NCBI RefSeq assembly: GCF_005519465.1 | Contig: NZ_CP027858.1 | Coordinates: 4,154,001 to 4,218,000 of the forward strand | Source of the DNA: Streptomyces clavuligerus | GTDB taxonomy: Bacteria > Actinomycetota > Actinomycetes > Streptomycetales > Streptomycetaceae | Direction: 5' to 3' | DNA length: 64,000 nucleotides | Shown here: positions 1 to 7,683 of the stretch, piece after piece | Position numbering within the stretch: the stretch's first letter is position 1 | Layout: every line of letters starts with the position of its first letter | Translations under genes and position numbers: made by a program | The notes under the pieces: generated by a model | What the model was told of the DNA's origin: nothing | Seen by the model: only the letters and a program-made list of their open reading frames with translations | Databases searched by the model: none

Positions 1-701
1 AGGTCGCCGGGGTCAGCCAGCCGTCCGTCACCCGGTTCGCCGTCGCCCTCGGCTTCGACGGCTACCCGGCGCTCCGCCGCCATCTGCGGGAGTTCGCGCC
101 GCGCGGCGGCGGCCCCGCCGAGGCCGTGCCCAACGAGTACCAGCAGGCGGTGCACGCCGAGATCGAGAATCTGCGGCGGCTCGCCGACTTCCTCGCCGAC
201 CCCGAACCCGTCGAACGCGCCGGACGGCTGCTCGCCGCCTCCCGCCCGCTGCCCGTCCTCGGCCTGCGGGCCGCCGCAGCGCAGGCGCGCGGCTTCGCCT
301 ACTTCGCCGCCAAGGTGCACCCCGACGTCCGGGTCCTCGACGAGGGCGGCACCCTCCTCGCCGACCGCGTCGACGCCGCCCGGCGCGCGGGCGCGGACGC
401 TCTCCTCTGCTTCGCGCTGCCGCGCCACCCCAAGGAGGTCGTGGAGGCCCTGGAGTACGCCCGCTCGGCCGGGCTGACCGTCGTCACCGTCGCGGACTCC
501 GCGTTCGCGCCTGTCGCCGGACACAGCGACCTGCTGCTCCCGGCGGCGGTCGGCACCGGGCTCTCCTTCGACACCGTGTGCGCGCCGATGCTGCTGGGAC
601 GGGTGCTGCTGGAGGCGATGTGCGACGAGCTGCCGGACGCGCAGGCCCGGCTGGAGGAATTCGACGCGCGGGCCGCCGCGCGGGGTCTCTTCGCGGAGTG
701 A
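1..701 (+). CDS. RpiR/MurR-family transcriptional regulator (5' end outside window)
   Basis: The reading frame is open from base 3 and the start codon lies upstream of the window. The first visible residues, AGVSQPSVTRFAVALGF, are the recognition part of an RpiR-type N-terminal helix-turn-helix. The rest, about 190 residues, has the look of a SIS sugar-phosphate isomerase-type effector domain, with an ALPRHPKEVVEALEYA segment and later DLLLPAAVGTGLSFDT. RpiR proteins are DNA-binding regulators that sense phosphosugars or other small ligands through SIS. The hut genes lie about 7 kb downstream, so control of histidine use is possible, but that is inference from position only. Confidence 0.85.
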   Translation, partial: VAGVSQPSVTRFAVALGFDGYPALRRHLREFAPRGGGPAEAVPNEYQQAVHAEIENLRRLADFLADPEPVERAGRLLAASRPLPVLGLRAAAAQARGFAYFAAKVHPDVRVLDEGGTLLADRVDAARRAGADALLCFALPRHPKEVVEALEYARSAGLTVVTVADSAFAPVAGHSDLLLPAAVGTGLSFDTVCAPMLLGRVLLEAMCDELPDAQARLEEFDARAAARGLFAE

Positions 702-798
702 CCCCCCGGTCCCGGCTCTCTCAGACGTCCCTCAGAAAACGGGGCTAACCTGCCGGGCCGGACACCGGACACCTGAGCATGGACGGGAGTGAACGCAC

Positions 799-1365
799 GT
801 GGCACGTGGGACGCGGTCGCTGGCGCGGGTCGCCGTGGTGGTACGGGCCGGGGCGGCCCCCCTGTGGTGGCTGGGGCTGCTCGCGGCGGGCATCGGCGCG
901 CTGCTGCCCGGTCTGACGGGCCGGCGCATCGGCCTGCTGTCCGGAGCGGCGCTGCTGCTCATCGCCGCCGCCGTCACCGCGTCGGCCCGCTGGGGCCGCT
1001 GCACGTCCCTCATGGCCGCCGCCGACCGCGCGGGCCGCCACGACGTCCTCCAGGACCGCCGCGTCACCCTCCGGGTCCGCCGCCGGGCCCGCCGCTGGGT
1101 GTACCCGTCGGCCTTCCTCGCCGCCGTCGTTTCTTCTTTCGCCCTGCCGGGCGCGGGCGGTCTGCTGCTCGCGGGCATCGGCGCGGGCCTCTGGCTGAAG
1201 GCGGTCCGCATCGGCCGCCGCGAGGAGGACACGGAGACCCTGTACTGGGTCTCCGTGGACGAGATGTCATCCGCCGGGGCCGTCGGCAAGCCCGTGACCG
1301 CGTTCCGGAGCACGGGCATCGGCGCGGGCGACGCCGCTCCGGGCGGCGCCCGCCGCCGCCGTTAG
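799..1365 (+). CDS. Conserved membrane protein, unknown function
   Basis: A 188-aa protein starting at GTG with GGGAG about 10 bases upstream. It has two pairs of hydrophobic segments, at about residues 20-62 (two helices split by a GRR turn) and 100-130, separated by a strongly basic loop. The tail is rich in Ala, Gly and Arg. No catalytic motif is visible. An antisense frame over the same DNA is also open but low-complexity and Arg-rich. The last bases overlap the end of the convergent small gene at 1362-1601. Function not recognised; probably a Streptomyces-specific inner-membrane protein. Confidence 0.7.
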   Translation: MARGTRSLARVAVVVRAGAAPLWWLGLLAAGIGALLPGLTGRRIGLLSGAALLLIAAAVTASARWGRCTSLMAAADRAGRHDVLQDRRVTLRVRRRARRWVYPSAFLAAVVSSFALPGAGGLLLAGIGAGLWLKAVRIGRREEDTETLYWVSVDEMSSAGAVGKPVTAFRSTGIGAGDAAPGGARRRR

Positions 1366-1601
1366 CTGTCGCCGGGGTCGGACCCCGACTCGCGGAACCA
1401 GTCCACGAGCGCCGACGCGTCGGCCATCTCCTCGTCGGACGCCATCAGGTGGTCCAGTCTGCCCGCACGCAGATCGTTCGCGAACACCGTGAACGCGACC
1501 CGGGCGATGACGATGACGCGCTCCGGGACGACGCAGTCGTAGATCCGGACCATGCGCAGCTCGAAGGGCCCGTCGGGGCCCGCCTCGACATGAATCGACA
1601 T
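1362..1601 (-). CDS. Small acidic hypothetical protein
   Basis: A 79-aa ORF. The ATG at 1601 is preferred over the ATG at 1607 because a GAAAGG ribosome-binding site lies 7 bases before it. The protein has a hydrophobic core (RVIVIARVAFTVFANDL) and a C-terminal acidic stretch (DEEMADASALVDWFRES). It is the last of three small minus-strand ORFs that converge on the 799-1365 gene and are read away from the Scr1-type regulator at 2131. I do not recognise the family. The composition is like a small soluble regulator or immunity-type protein, which is speculation. Confidence 0.5.
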   Translation of the reverse strand: MSIHVEAGPDGPFELRMVRIYDCVVPERVIVIARVAFTVFANDLRAGRLDHLMASDEEMADASALVDWFRESGSDPGDS

Positions 1602-1632
1602 GAGCATGCCTTTCGGTTGCGGCGGGGCCCCG

Positions 1633-1764
1633 TTATGCGGGGAGCCGGAGGGCGTCGAGTTCCTGTGCGATTCCCGAGGCGAATATCGCCAGGGCGATGA
1701 CCCACAGAGAGATGATCATCAGGGCGTTGGCTATGACGTGCTTGGATTTTCGGGCTCGTCGCAC
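1633..1764 (-). CDS. Tiny single-pass membrane protein (43 aa)
   Basis: The GTG start at 1764 has GAAAGG six bases upstream. The peptide has a basic N-terminus (VRRARKSKH) followed by one hydrophobic segment of about 20 residues (NALMIISLWVIALAIFASGI) and a short polar tail, so it should insert with N-in orientation. It overlaps the end of the 50-aa ORF at 1731-1883 in another frame, a common arrangement for translational coupling. Function unknown. A longer frame reading through from upstream exists, but its added part is Pro-rich and unconvincing. Confidence 0.5.
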   Translation of the reverse strand: MRRARKSKHVIANALMIISLWVIALAIFASGIAQELDALRLPA

Positions 1765-1883
1765 GGAAAGCCTTTCGGTGCTGGTGGGGACGGGTCCTGG
1801 GGGATGGGGCGCGGCTTGAGGGGGCAGTCCGGTTCGGGGCAGCCGCACGGCCCGAAATCGAACGGGTTGAAATCCGGGTCCAT
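1731..1883 (-). CDS. Small Cys/Pro-rich protein (50 aa)
   Basis: The ORF starts with ATG at 1883 and reads MDPDFNPFDFGPCGCPEPDC, then a Pro-rich tail ending in PENPSTS. Four cysteines, three of them clustered as CGC and PDC, suggest metal binding or a disulphide-stabilised peptide. It overlaps the membrane peptide at 1633-1764 by 34 bases and is the first gene of a possible three-gene minus-strand operon. No strong Shine-Dalgarno is visible. Real coding status is uncertain. Confidence 0.4.
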   Translation of the reverse strand: MDPDFNPFDFGPCGCPEPDCPLKPRPIPQDPSPPAPKGFPCDEPENPSTS

Positions 1884-2130
1884 GCGATAGGGCTGACGCA
1901 ACGTCAACCTCCGAGGGTGAATTTTGAACGTGGGGGTCCGGCGGCGACCAGAAATCCGTAAAGCGCATCCGTTCGTACGAGCTGACGTGCTATCAACTCA
2001 GTAGCCATAGGCGCGGGGTGGGCTCTGGCCGCTGCCGACATCCACCCTGGCCTGGTCAAGCACCCGAAACCAACGAAATGGGCGTGCCAAAGCGGGCTGG
2101 CACCCATGCGGGCACGCGAAAGGTGGACGT

Positions 2131-2973
2131 GTGAGCGAGGAAAAGGAACCGAAGGATGAAGCCCCCGAGGAACCCGAAGACGCCGGGGCCTGGCTGGGAA
2201 CCGAGCTGATGTACGCGCGTGATCACGCGGGTATGACGCAATCGGCGCTTGCTGACGATTGCCAAGTCGAACGGACCTACGTTTCGCGCGTGGAGTCCGG
2301 AACGCGTTTCCCCAGCGAACGTTACGTGGAAGCGTGTGACAGAATTTTTGGCACATCCGGGGTCTACACGCGGCTGCGGCGTCGACTGCTGGATATGGGC
2401 CACCCGGGGTGGTTCCGTAAGTACGTGGCGCTGGAGCGGGAAGTCGTGGAGATCCACGGCTACGCCAACTCCTTCATGATGGGCCTGCTCCAGACCCCGG
2501 AGTACGCGTACGCGGTCTTCCGTGCGGCCCATCCGCGAGAGACGGACGCCCGCATCAAGACTCGTGTGGCAGCTCGAATGCGCCGCCATGAGGTCTTGGA
2601 GCGCACCGATCCGCCGCTTCTCTGGTTCATCATCCACGAAGGAGCGCTGCGTACAGTCGTGGGCAGCTCTGAAGTGATGGTGGGGCAGCTTGAGCGCTTG
2701 GCGCAGATGGCGGAGAGCCCCAACGTGGTGGTGCAAGTACTCCCGTTCTCGGCCGGTGCGCCCGCAGCGGGGTCGCCCTTCATGCTGCTGACGCAGGGCA
2801 ATCAGGAGGGGCGAATTCTGTACTCGGATACCATCGGCCACGGGTACATGAATGACTCTCCGGCCGTCGTCAGCTCGTGGGGGTCCACCTTCGATCGGCT
2901 GCGTATGGCAGCGGAGTCGGAGACGCGCTCGCTCGGGCTGATTCACTCGATCATGAAGGAGCACGCTCGATGA
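2131..2973 (+). CDS. Scr1-type XRE regulator with DUF5753 domain
   Basis: The protein has 280 residues, a GTG start and AAAGG upstream. An acidic N-terminal tail is followed by an XRE helix-turn-helix at about residues 28-80 (GMTQSALADDCQVERTYVSR). A DUF5753 domain covers the rest, with family markers MMGLLQTPEYAYAVF, WFIIHEGALRTVVG and VVVQVLPFSAGA. In actinobacteria these regulators are typically paired with small DUF397 proteins and are described as toxin-antitoxin-like (Scr1/Scr2). Its stop overlaps the ATG of the DUF397 gene at 2970 as ATGA, so the pair is translationally coupled. It probably represses its own operon. Confidence 0.9.
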   Translation: MSEEKEPKDEAPEEPEDAGAWLGTELMYARDHAGMTQSALADDCQVERTYVSRVESGTRFPSERYVEACDRIFGTSGVYTRLRRRLLDMGHPGWFRKYVALEREVVEIHGYANSFMMGLLQTPEYAYAVFRAAHPRETDARIKTRVAARMRRHEVLERTDPPLLWFIIHEGALRTVVGSSEVMVGQLERLAQMAESPNVVVQVLPFSAGAPAAGSPFMLLTQGNQEGRILYSDTIGHGYMNDSPAVVSSWGSTFDRLRMAAESETRSLGLIHSIMKEHAR

Positions 2974-3176
2974 CCACGATCGATTCCCTCAACTGGATCA
3001 AGTCCAGCTACAGCGACGGCGAGGGTGGCGAATGCGTCGAGTGGGCGCCTTCGTACGCGTCCACGACGGGTGTCGTTCCGGTGCGGGACAGCAAGTGGGC
3101 CGACGGCCCTGCCCTGATGGTGTCCGCCGGTGCGTTCGCGGGCCTCGTGACCATGGCCCGTGACGCGTCCCTGTAA
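2970..3176 (+). CDS. DUF397 (Scr2-like) small protein, copy 1
   Basis: The protein has 68 residues. The ATG at 2970 overlaps the regulator's TGA, with GAAGGA nine bases before it; longer upstream starts would lie inside the regulator gene. It shows the DUF397 pattern: W(I)KSSYS, an acidic loop, GGECVEWAPS, VPVRDSK and a C-terminal FAGLV helix. DUF397 proteins are the partners of Scr1-type regulators. This copy is the first of a tandem duplication with 3241-3447 (starts 271 bases apart), and about 30 bases of the upstream leader were duplicated with it. Confidence 0.9.
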   Translation: MTTIDSLNWIKSSYSDGEGGECVEWAPSYASTTGVVPVRDSKWADGPALMVSAGAFAGLVTMARDASL

Positions 3177-3240
3177 GTGAGCGCGCCGCACAGCTCCACT
3201 CGTTCAGGCTGATCCGCTCGATCATGAAGGAGTGCGTTCG

Positions 3241-3447
3241 ATGACTGCGATCGTTTCTCTCGACTGGGTCAAGTCCAGCTACAGCGGCCCCAACGGCGGC
3301 GAATGCGTGGAGTGGGCGCCTTCGTACGCGTCCGCGATGGGTGTCGTTCCGGTGCGGGACAGCAAGCGGGCCGACGGCTCCGTCCTCATGGTGTCGGCTG
3401 ACGCGTTCGCGGGCCTGGTGGTCCTGGCCCGCGAAGCCGCCCTCTAG
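3241..3447 (+). CDS. DUF397 small protein, copy 2
   Basis: A 68-residue near-copy of the 2970-3176 protein, differing mainly in the acidic loop (GPNGGEC against GEGGEC) and the C-terminal helix. The leader repeats the tail of the regulator gene (GATCATGAAGGAG then GTTCGATGAC), so this copy arose from a tandem duplication that included the coupling region. A strong hairpin terminator follows at 3462. The same tail plus terminator sequence recurs after the DUF397 gene at 5584. The role is probably the same as copy 1; divergence could allow different partner specificity. Confidence 0.88.
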   Translation: MTAIVSLDWVKSSYSGPNGGECVEWAPSYASAMGVVPVRDSKRADGSVLMVSADAFAGLVVLAREAAL

Positions 3448-3461
3448 GCGAACACACGACG

Positions 3462-3490
3462 CGGCCCCGCACCCTCTCGGTGCGGGGCCG
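3462..3490. terminator. Hairpin terminator after DUF397 copy 2
   Basis: A perfect 12-bp stem (CGGCCCCGCACC with GGTGCGGGGCCG) around a 5-base loop. It lies between the convergent DUF397 gene and the ASCH gene and so could serve both strands. Confidence 0.8.
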
Positions 3491-3496
3491 TTCGTT

Positions 3497-3862
3497 TCAG
3501 GCCCTGCTCGGCACGAGGGCGAGGTGGAGGGCGAAGACGCCGAGGGCTTCCTTCTCGGGCGGGTAGATACTCCGGATCGCGGCGACGAGCTGGTCATGGG
3601 TCATGCCCGGTCCGCCGATCGCGGCAGCGTCCTCCGCGTCGACCATCGCCGCGAAGGACTCGTACTCCCTCACCGCCGTGATGCGGGTGGTCACGGACTC
3701 GTCCGCGCAGATGATCGTGAGGATGTCGCCGGGGGCGAACCTGCGGATCTTGGGATAGCCGACGCGGACCTCGATGGTCTTGGCGCCGGAGGCGATGAGG
3801 TCCAAGTACGGCTTGCGGATGGTGAGGGAGTGCTCGCGGGGCCGGGGACCGTTGCTCGTCAT
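3497..3862 (-). CDS. ASCH-domain protein
   Basis: The protein has 121 residues. The ATG at 3862 is chosen because AAGGA lies 7-8 bases upstream; a GTG at 3877 would overlap the stop of the preceding gene. The N-terminal part HSLTIRKPYLDLIASGAKTIEVRVG is the classic start of an ASCH (PUA-like beta-barrel) domain, followed by FAPGDILTI. ASCH domains bind RNA or modified nucleosides, and some cleave N4-acetylcytidine. It is directly downstream of, and likely cotranscribed with, the TPR protein at 3874-5028. Specific substrate unknown. Confidence 0.8.
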   Translation of the reverse strand: MTSNGPRPREHSLTIRKPYLDLIASGAKTIEVRVGYPKIRRFAPGDILTIICADESVTTRITAVREYESFAAMVDAEDAAAIGGPGMTHDQLVAAIRSIYPPEKEALGVFALHLALVPSRA

Positions 3863-3873
3863 CAGGATGTCCT

Positions 3874-5028
3874 TCACGCTCCGGGGGATTCTGCGGGCAG
3901 CGCCTGGCGGGCGGCGGCCAGTCGTTCGCTCAGGCCCTCGACGGCCGACTGGCGGGGATAGCGGCGGTTCAGGAACGAGACGAGGTCGCTCGCGCGGTGG
4001 CGGACGGAGTCGACGACGCGGGCGGAGCCGAGTGCCTGGTGGCCGAGGGCGATGGCGTCGTCGGGGTCGCCGAGGAGGGCATGGGCCAGGGCCAGATCGA
4101 TGCGGGCGATGGCCTCGCGGCTCGGGGACCTCGACGCGGCGGGGGCCGCCTCATAGGTCGCCAGTGCCTGTTCGGCGTGTCGGCGGGCCTGTTCGGCCTG
4201 TCCCAGCCAGATGAACGAGGTCGCCGGATAGGAAGTGAGGGCATAGTCCGCGAGCGGCAGGACATCCATGCCGAAGCGGCGGGGTGAGCGGGGCGGCAGG
4301 AGCCGGTGCGCGTCCTCGGCGGCCCGGAAGGCGGCAGTGAAGCCGTCCGCGTCGCCGTCGGCGGCAGCGGCCCGCGCGGCCTGGGCATGTAGCCTCACGG
4401 TCAGCGGGTGGGTGGCGGGGGCCTCGATGAGCCCCTTGAGGGCCGCTTCACGCGCTTGGCCGGGCCGCTGCTCGTACAGGTTGATGGAGGCGGCGGCGTC
4501 CATCGCCCACGCGCACAACTCGCCGTGTCCGGCCTGCTGACCATGGACGAAGGAGTCGGTGGCGAACGCCAGACCGGTACGGGCGTCCCCGAGGTCGTGG
4601 GCGAGCCAGGCCAGAAGCTCGGACAGCCAGCCCGCGAACGCCAGCAGTTCGCGTTCCTGGCGGTGGGTATGCCGCCCCGCCAGGAGGGCGGCGACCTTGC
4701 GCCGGTAGTCGAGCACCGCGTCGAAGACGGCCTGAGGCGGCTTGAGGGAGTACGCGCGGTTGAACTCGGTGACCGCGAGGTCAAGGTGGTCCAGGGTCCC
4801 CGAGCCGAGCGAGGTCGCCTCGGCCTGCCGGGTGAACTCCATGGCCTCGGCGGCGGCCTCCTCAAGGACCCGCGCCGCGGCGGCCGGAGCGGCCACGGCC
4901 AGTCCGGCGAGCTTCACCGCGCTGCGGCGTTTCGTCGGCCCCACCTCCGTGATGGTCTGCGGACCCGCGTCGGTACGGGCTGCTTCCCCTTCGGGAAGTC
5001 TTCCACCAGAGGCGCCAGCCTGATCCAA
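3874..5028 (-). CDS. TPR-type regulator lacking its DNA-binding domain (probable N-terminal truncation)
   Basis: The protein is 384 aa from a TTG at 5028, with no convincing ribosome-binding site. From about residue 28 it resembles the linker and TPR-like helical repeats of Streptomyces XRE-TPR regulators (ITEVGPTKRRSAVKLAGLAV, then repeated helical hairpins with AL/A heptads). Those proteins normally begin with about 70 residues of helix-turn-helix, which is absent. Upstream in frame the sequence stays open but runs into the terminator hairpin of the neighbouring gene and does not resemble an HTH. It may be a remnant or a stand-alone sensor. The ASCH gene begins at its stop. Confidence 0.55.
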   Translation of the reverse strand: MDQAGASGGRLPEGEAARTDAGPQTITEVGPTKRRSAVKLAGLAVAAPAAAARVLEEAAAEAMEFTRQAEATSLGSGTLDHLDLAVTEFNRAYSLKPPQAVFDAVLDYRRKVAALLAGRHTHRQERELLAFAGWLSELLAWLAHDLGDARTGLAFATDSFVHGQQAGHGELCAWAMDAAASINLYEQRPGQAREAALKGLIEAPATHPLTVRLHAQAARAAAADGDADGFTAAFRAAEDAHRLLPPRSPRRFGMDVLPLADYALTSYPATSFIWLGQAEQARRHAEQALATYEAAPAASRSPSREAIARIDLALAHALLGDPDDAIALGHQALGSARVVDSVRHRASDLVSFLNRRYPRQSAVEGLSERLAAARQALPAESPGA

Positions 5029-5154
5029 GTGGAAGCGACCGCGAACGAGATCGCCGTATCCGACGCCGTAGTACTCCCTGCCGACCAGCGGACTTCGACG
5101 ATGTTCTGTGAAGGCCGACGCCGGACGATCTCTTCTGGGCGAACACAGCGTGGC

Positions 5155-5186
5155 CCCTGTGCTCTCCCCAAGGGAAGAGCACAGGG
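5155..5186. terminator. Hairpin terminator of the 106-aa protein gene
   Basis: An 11-bp perfect stem (CCCTGTGCTCT with AGAGCACAGGG) and 10-base loop, starting 11 bases past the stop of the minus-strand gene ending at 5197. It also sits at the 5' edge of the truncated TPR gene, evidence that the DNA upstream of that gene was rearranged. Confidence 0.7.
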
Positions 5187-5196
5187 CTGTCCGCTG

Positions 5197-5517
5197 CTAC
5201 GGCACCGGTGAGTGCCCCTCCACACGGGACGGAACGGGGACCACCGCTGGGGTGGCCATCCCGTTCCAGTTGAGGTCGAAGTGGTCCATCACCACACTGC
5301 GGACCAGGACTTCCGGGAAGTCCTCGAAGAAGTCCAGCGCTTCCGCGACGGCCTCGGTCAGGGTCTCGGCCTCGAACGCGCACATGAACCAGCTACGGCC
5401 AGGCCCCTCCGTCAAGCCGATCCGTCCGTCGTTGAAGCGGTCGAGATGGGCCAGAGTGTTGGACTGCTCCTCGGTGAGCGGGGCATCAAGAACGAGGTCG
5501 AAGTACCACTCACGCAC
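5197..5517 (-). CDS. Hypothetical 106-aa protein, paralogue A
   Basis: The GTG at 5517 is preferred because the paralogue at 5851-6171 begins at the same point and both then have exactly 106 residues. They share VRxWxFxLVLDAPLTEEQ at the start and NGMATPAVxPxP near the end. The longer frame to 5583 covers sequence not conserved with the paralogue. The pattern of alternating hydrophobics with an FEAETLTEAVAEAL helix looks like a small alpha/beta fold. Function not recognised. It is transcribed away from the DUF397 gene at 5584 from a 66-base divergent spacer. Confidence 0.65.
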   Translation of the reverse strand: MREWYFDLVLDAPLTEEQSNTLAHLDRFNDGRIGLTEGPGRSWFMCAFEAETLTEAVAEALDFFEDFPEVLVRSVVMDHFDLNWNGMATPAVVPVPSRVEGHSPVP

Positions 5518-5583
5518 AGTCCCGGTGCCTCTCTGTGAATCGGTCTCAGGCGCGCATTCGTAAGGATCTGGAGGAATACGCAT

Positions 5584-5790
5584 ATGGCAGGTATCACCTC
5601 TCGTGTCGGCTGGGTCAAGTCCAGCTACAGCGGCCAGGGTGGGCAGTGTGTGGAGGTGTCCCCTTCGTACGCGTCCGTGAAGGGTGTTGTTCCGGTGCGG
5701 GACAGCAAGCGGGTCGATGGCCCCGTCCTGATGGTGTCGGCTGACGCGTTCGCGGGCCTGGTAGTCCTGGCCCGCGAAGCCGCCCTCTAG
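5584..5790 (+). CDS. DUF397 small protein, copy 3
   Basis: A 68-residue ATG-start protein with GGAGG about 10 bases upstream. It is nearly the same as copy 2 from VPVRDSK onward. Unlike copies 1 and 2 it has no adjacent Scr1-type regulator on its strand, so it is an orphan, perhaps served by the regulator at 2131. Its downstream 35 bases (stop codon, linker and hairpin) repeat those after copy 2, showing a shared duplication origin. Confidence 0.85.
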   Translation: MAGITSRVGWVKSSYSGQGGQCVEVSPSYASVKGVVPVRDSKRVDGPVLMVSADAFAGLVVLAREAAL

Positions 5791-5804
5791 GCGAACACAC
5801 GGCG

Positions 5805-5843
5805 CGGCCCCGCACCCCTCCCCAGTGGAAGGGCGCGGGGCCG
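5805..5843. terminator. Hairpin terminator after DUF397 copy 3
   Basis: A CGGCCCCGC / GCGGGGCCG stem with a long loop. It is related in sequence to the terminator at 3462 and lies between convergent genes, so it may act on both strands. Confidence 0.7.
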
Positions 5844-5850
5844 TCCGTCG

Positions 5851-6171
5851 TCACGACACCGGGGTGTCTTCCTCCAGCCGGGGCGGGGCGGGGATCACCG
5901 CCGGGGTGGCCATGCCGTTCTCGTCCAGGGCGATTTCGTCCAGCTCGACACTGCGGATGAAGGCGCCGGGCACATCCCCGATCCGGCTCAGCGCTTCCGC
6001 GATGGCGGCCGTGAGGGTGTCGGCCCGGACGACGCAGATGAAACGGGAGTAACCCGGCCGTTCGGCCAGCCCCAAGCCTCCCTCCGCGATGCGGTCCGAT
6101 CCGTTCATGATGTCCCGCTGCTCCTCGGTCAGCGGGGCGTCAAGAACGAGGTTGAAGTGCCAGTCACGCAC
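5851..6171 (-). CDS. Hypothetical 106-aa protein, paralogue B
   Basis: The GTG start at 6171 has GGAGG nine bases upstream, and the length equals paralogue A. Shared blocks are VRDWHFNLVLDAPLTEEQ, a GLGLAERPGYSRFIC segment (GLTEGPGRSWFMC in A), and NGMATPAVIPAPPRLEEDTPVS at the end. The two copies flank the DUF397 gene at 5584, one on each side and both on the minus strand, which indicates a segmental duplication with an interposed DUF397. No known domain recognised. Confidence 0.65.
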   Translation of the reverse strand: MRDWHFNLVLDAPLTEEQRDIMNGSDRIAEGGLGLAERPGYSRFICVVRADTLTAAIAEALSRIGDVPGAFIRSVELDEIALDENGMATPAVIPAPPRLEEDTPVS

Positions 6172-6329
6172 AGTTCCGGTGCCTCCGCTCGCTTCAGCGC
6201 CGCTTCGGCGTCCTTCTTCGGGTGCTTGTCTCCCTGGGGCATGGTCGTACATCTACTGCCGCCCTCCCGCCTCGGGCGGCCCTCCGGGGGCCGGTCCATC
6301 CGAATGGGCGACGGATCGCAGCGCCCCGT

Positions 6330-7643
6330 TTACAGCAAGGCGGACGCCTGGGCTCCGCCCGACTCCGCGACCAGTTCCGCTTCCGTCTGCGGGGCCCGGA
6401 CCAGGCGGAAGTCCACGGCTGTCGCGTCGGCGGTGTATCCGTAGACGCCCGGGCGGGGCAGGCTGTTGTACCCGTAGTGGTTCGAGAAGCAGTACGCGCC
6501 CGTGTCCAGCGCCGCCACCACATCGCCCTGGTCCAGCGGCGGCAGCTCCCGGGCCTCCGCCAGCAGGTCGCCCGCGAAGCAGGCCGGGCCCGCGATGTCC
6601 TGTGGCACCGGAGCGCCGGTCTTCGGGTGGCCGTCCGGGCCGTACGCGGCGATCCGCAGGGGCCAGGAGACCGGGTCGTACACCGTTCGCGTCGCCACCT
6701 GCACGCCCGCGTGCGTGACCGCGATCGGGCGTCCGCCGGAGACCTTCGTGTACTCCACCCGCGCGAGGATCGTGCCGTGCTTCGCGAGCAGCGCCCGGCC
6801 GTACTCCGTCACCAGGGCGTAGCGCCCGTCCAGCAGGCCCGGGACCTCCCGCTTCAGCAGCGCCGCGTACTCCGCGAACGTCGGTGTCGTCTCGTCCGAC
6901 GCGAAGTTGACGGGCAGTCCGCCGCCGATGTCGAGCGTGTCGATCTGCCGTCGCCCCGCCGCCGCGTTGATCTCCTCGGCGAGCGCGTACAGCTCCCGTA
7001 CGCCCTCGGTCATCCGGGCCAGCGGGACGCCCTGCGAGCCGGAGTGGGTGTGCAGCCGGGTCAGCCAGGGGCGGTCCAGGAACATCCGGACGACGGCGGC
7101 GCGGGCGCCCGGGTCGCGCAGGGCCACGCCGAACTTCGATGTGGCGGTGGCCGTGGACAGTGCCCCGATCGCCCCGGCGCCCACCTGCGCGTTGATCCGG
7201 ACGCCGACGGGGGAGCGGACCCCATCGGTTTCGGCCAGCAGCGCGTCGATCCGCGACAGCTCCTGCGGGTTGTCCGCGTTGAGGGCGATCCCGAGGTCCA
7301 GGGCCTCACGCAGTTCGCGGACGGTCTTCGCGGGGGAGTCCAGCACGGTGCGGGCGGCGGGGACCCCGGCGGCGCGGGCGATGGCCAGTTCCCCGGGGCT
7401 CGCCACCTCGGCGCCGATGCCCTCCCCGTTCAGCAGCGCGACGACGGGGACCAGCGGCGCGGCCTTCACCGCGAAGGCGTGCAGCACGGGCGCCTCCGTG
7501 ACGCCCGCGAACGCCTCCTTCAGCGCGGTCGCGGACGCCTTGATCCCGGCCACGTCCAACAGCGCGGCCACCGGCCGTTCCTCGCTGAGAAGACCCTGTT
7601 CAACAGCGGCTCGTACGGCACGGTTCCGGCGTTCTGGAGTCAT
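6330..7643 (-). CDS. Y4yA-type PLP-dependent decarboxylase (LysA/ornithine decarboxylase fold)
   Basis: The protein has 437 residues from the ATG at 7643. It is a fold-type III PLP enzyme: the Schiff-base lysine lies in HAFAVKAAPL (about K60), with a glycine-rich phosphate loop LDIGGGLPVNF and an ALDTGAYCFSNHYGYNSLPRP segment near the C-terminus. The family resembles diaminopimelate decarboxylase, but the HTHSGSQG and TEYGRALLAKHG blocks fit the Y4yA subgroup better, whose substrate is uncertain. It is divergent from hutU and shares its regulatory region. A role in amino-acid use alongside histidine breakdown is inferred only from position. Confidence 0.8.
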   Translation of the reverse strand: MTPERRNRAVRAAVEQGLLSEERPVAALLDVAGIKASATALKEAFAGVTEAPVLHAFAVKAAPLVPVVALLNGEGIGAEVASPGELAIARAAGVPAARTVLDSPAKTVRELREALDLGIALNADNPQELSRIDALLAETDGVRSPVGVRINAQVGAGAIGALSTATATSKFGVALRDPGARAAVVRMFLDRPWLTRLHTHSGSQGVPLARMTEGVRELYALAEEINAAAGRRQIDTLDIGGGLPVNFASDETTPTFAEYAALLKREVPGLLDGRYALVTEYGRALLAKHGTILARVEYTKVSGGRPIAVTHAGVQVATRTVYDPVSWPLRIAAYGPDGHPKTGAPVPQDIAGPACFAGDLLAEARELPPLDQGDVVAALDTGAYCFSNHYGYNSLPRPGVYGYTADATAVDFRLVRAPQTEAELVAESGGAQASALL

Positions 7644-7683
7644 ATGCGCCAGCCAAACACGCGGGGCGGCTCCCACGCGACTG

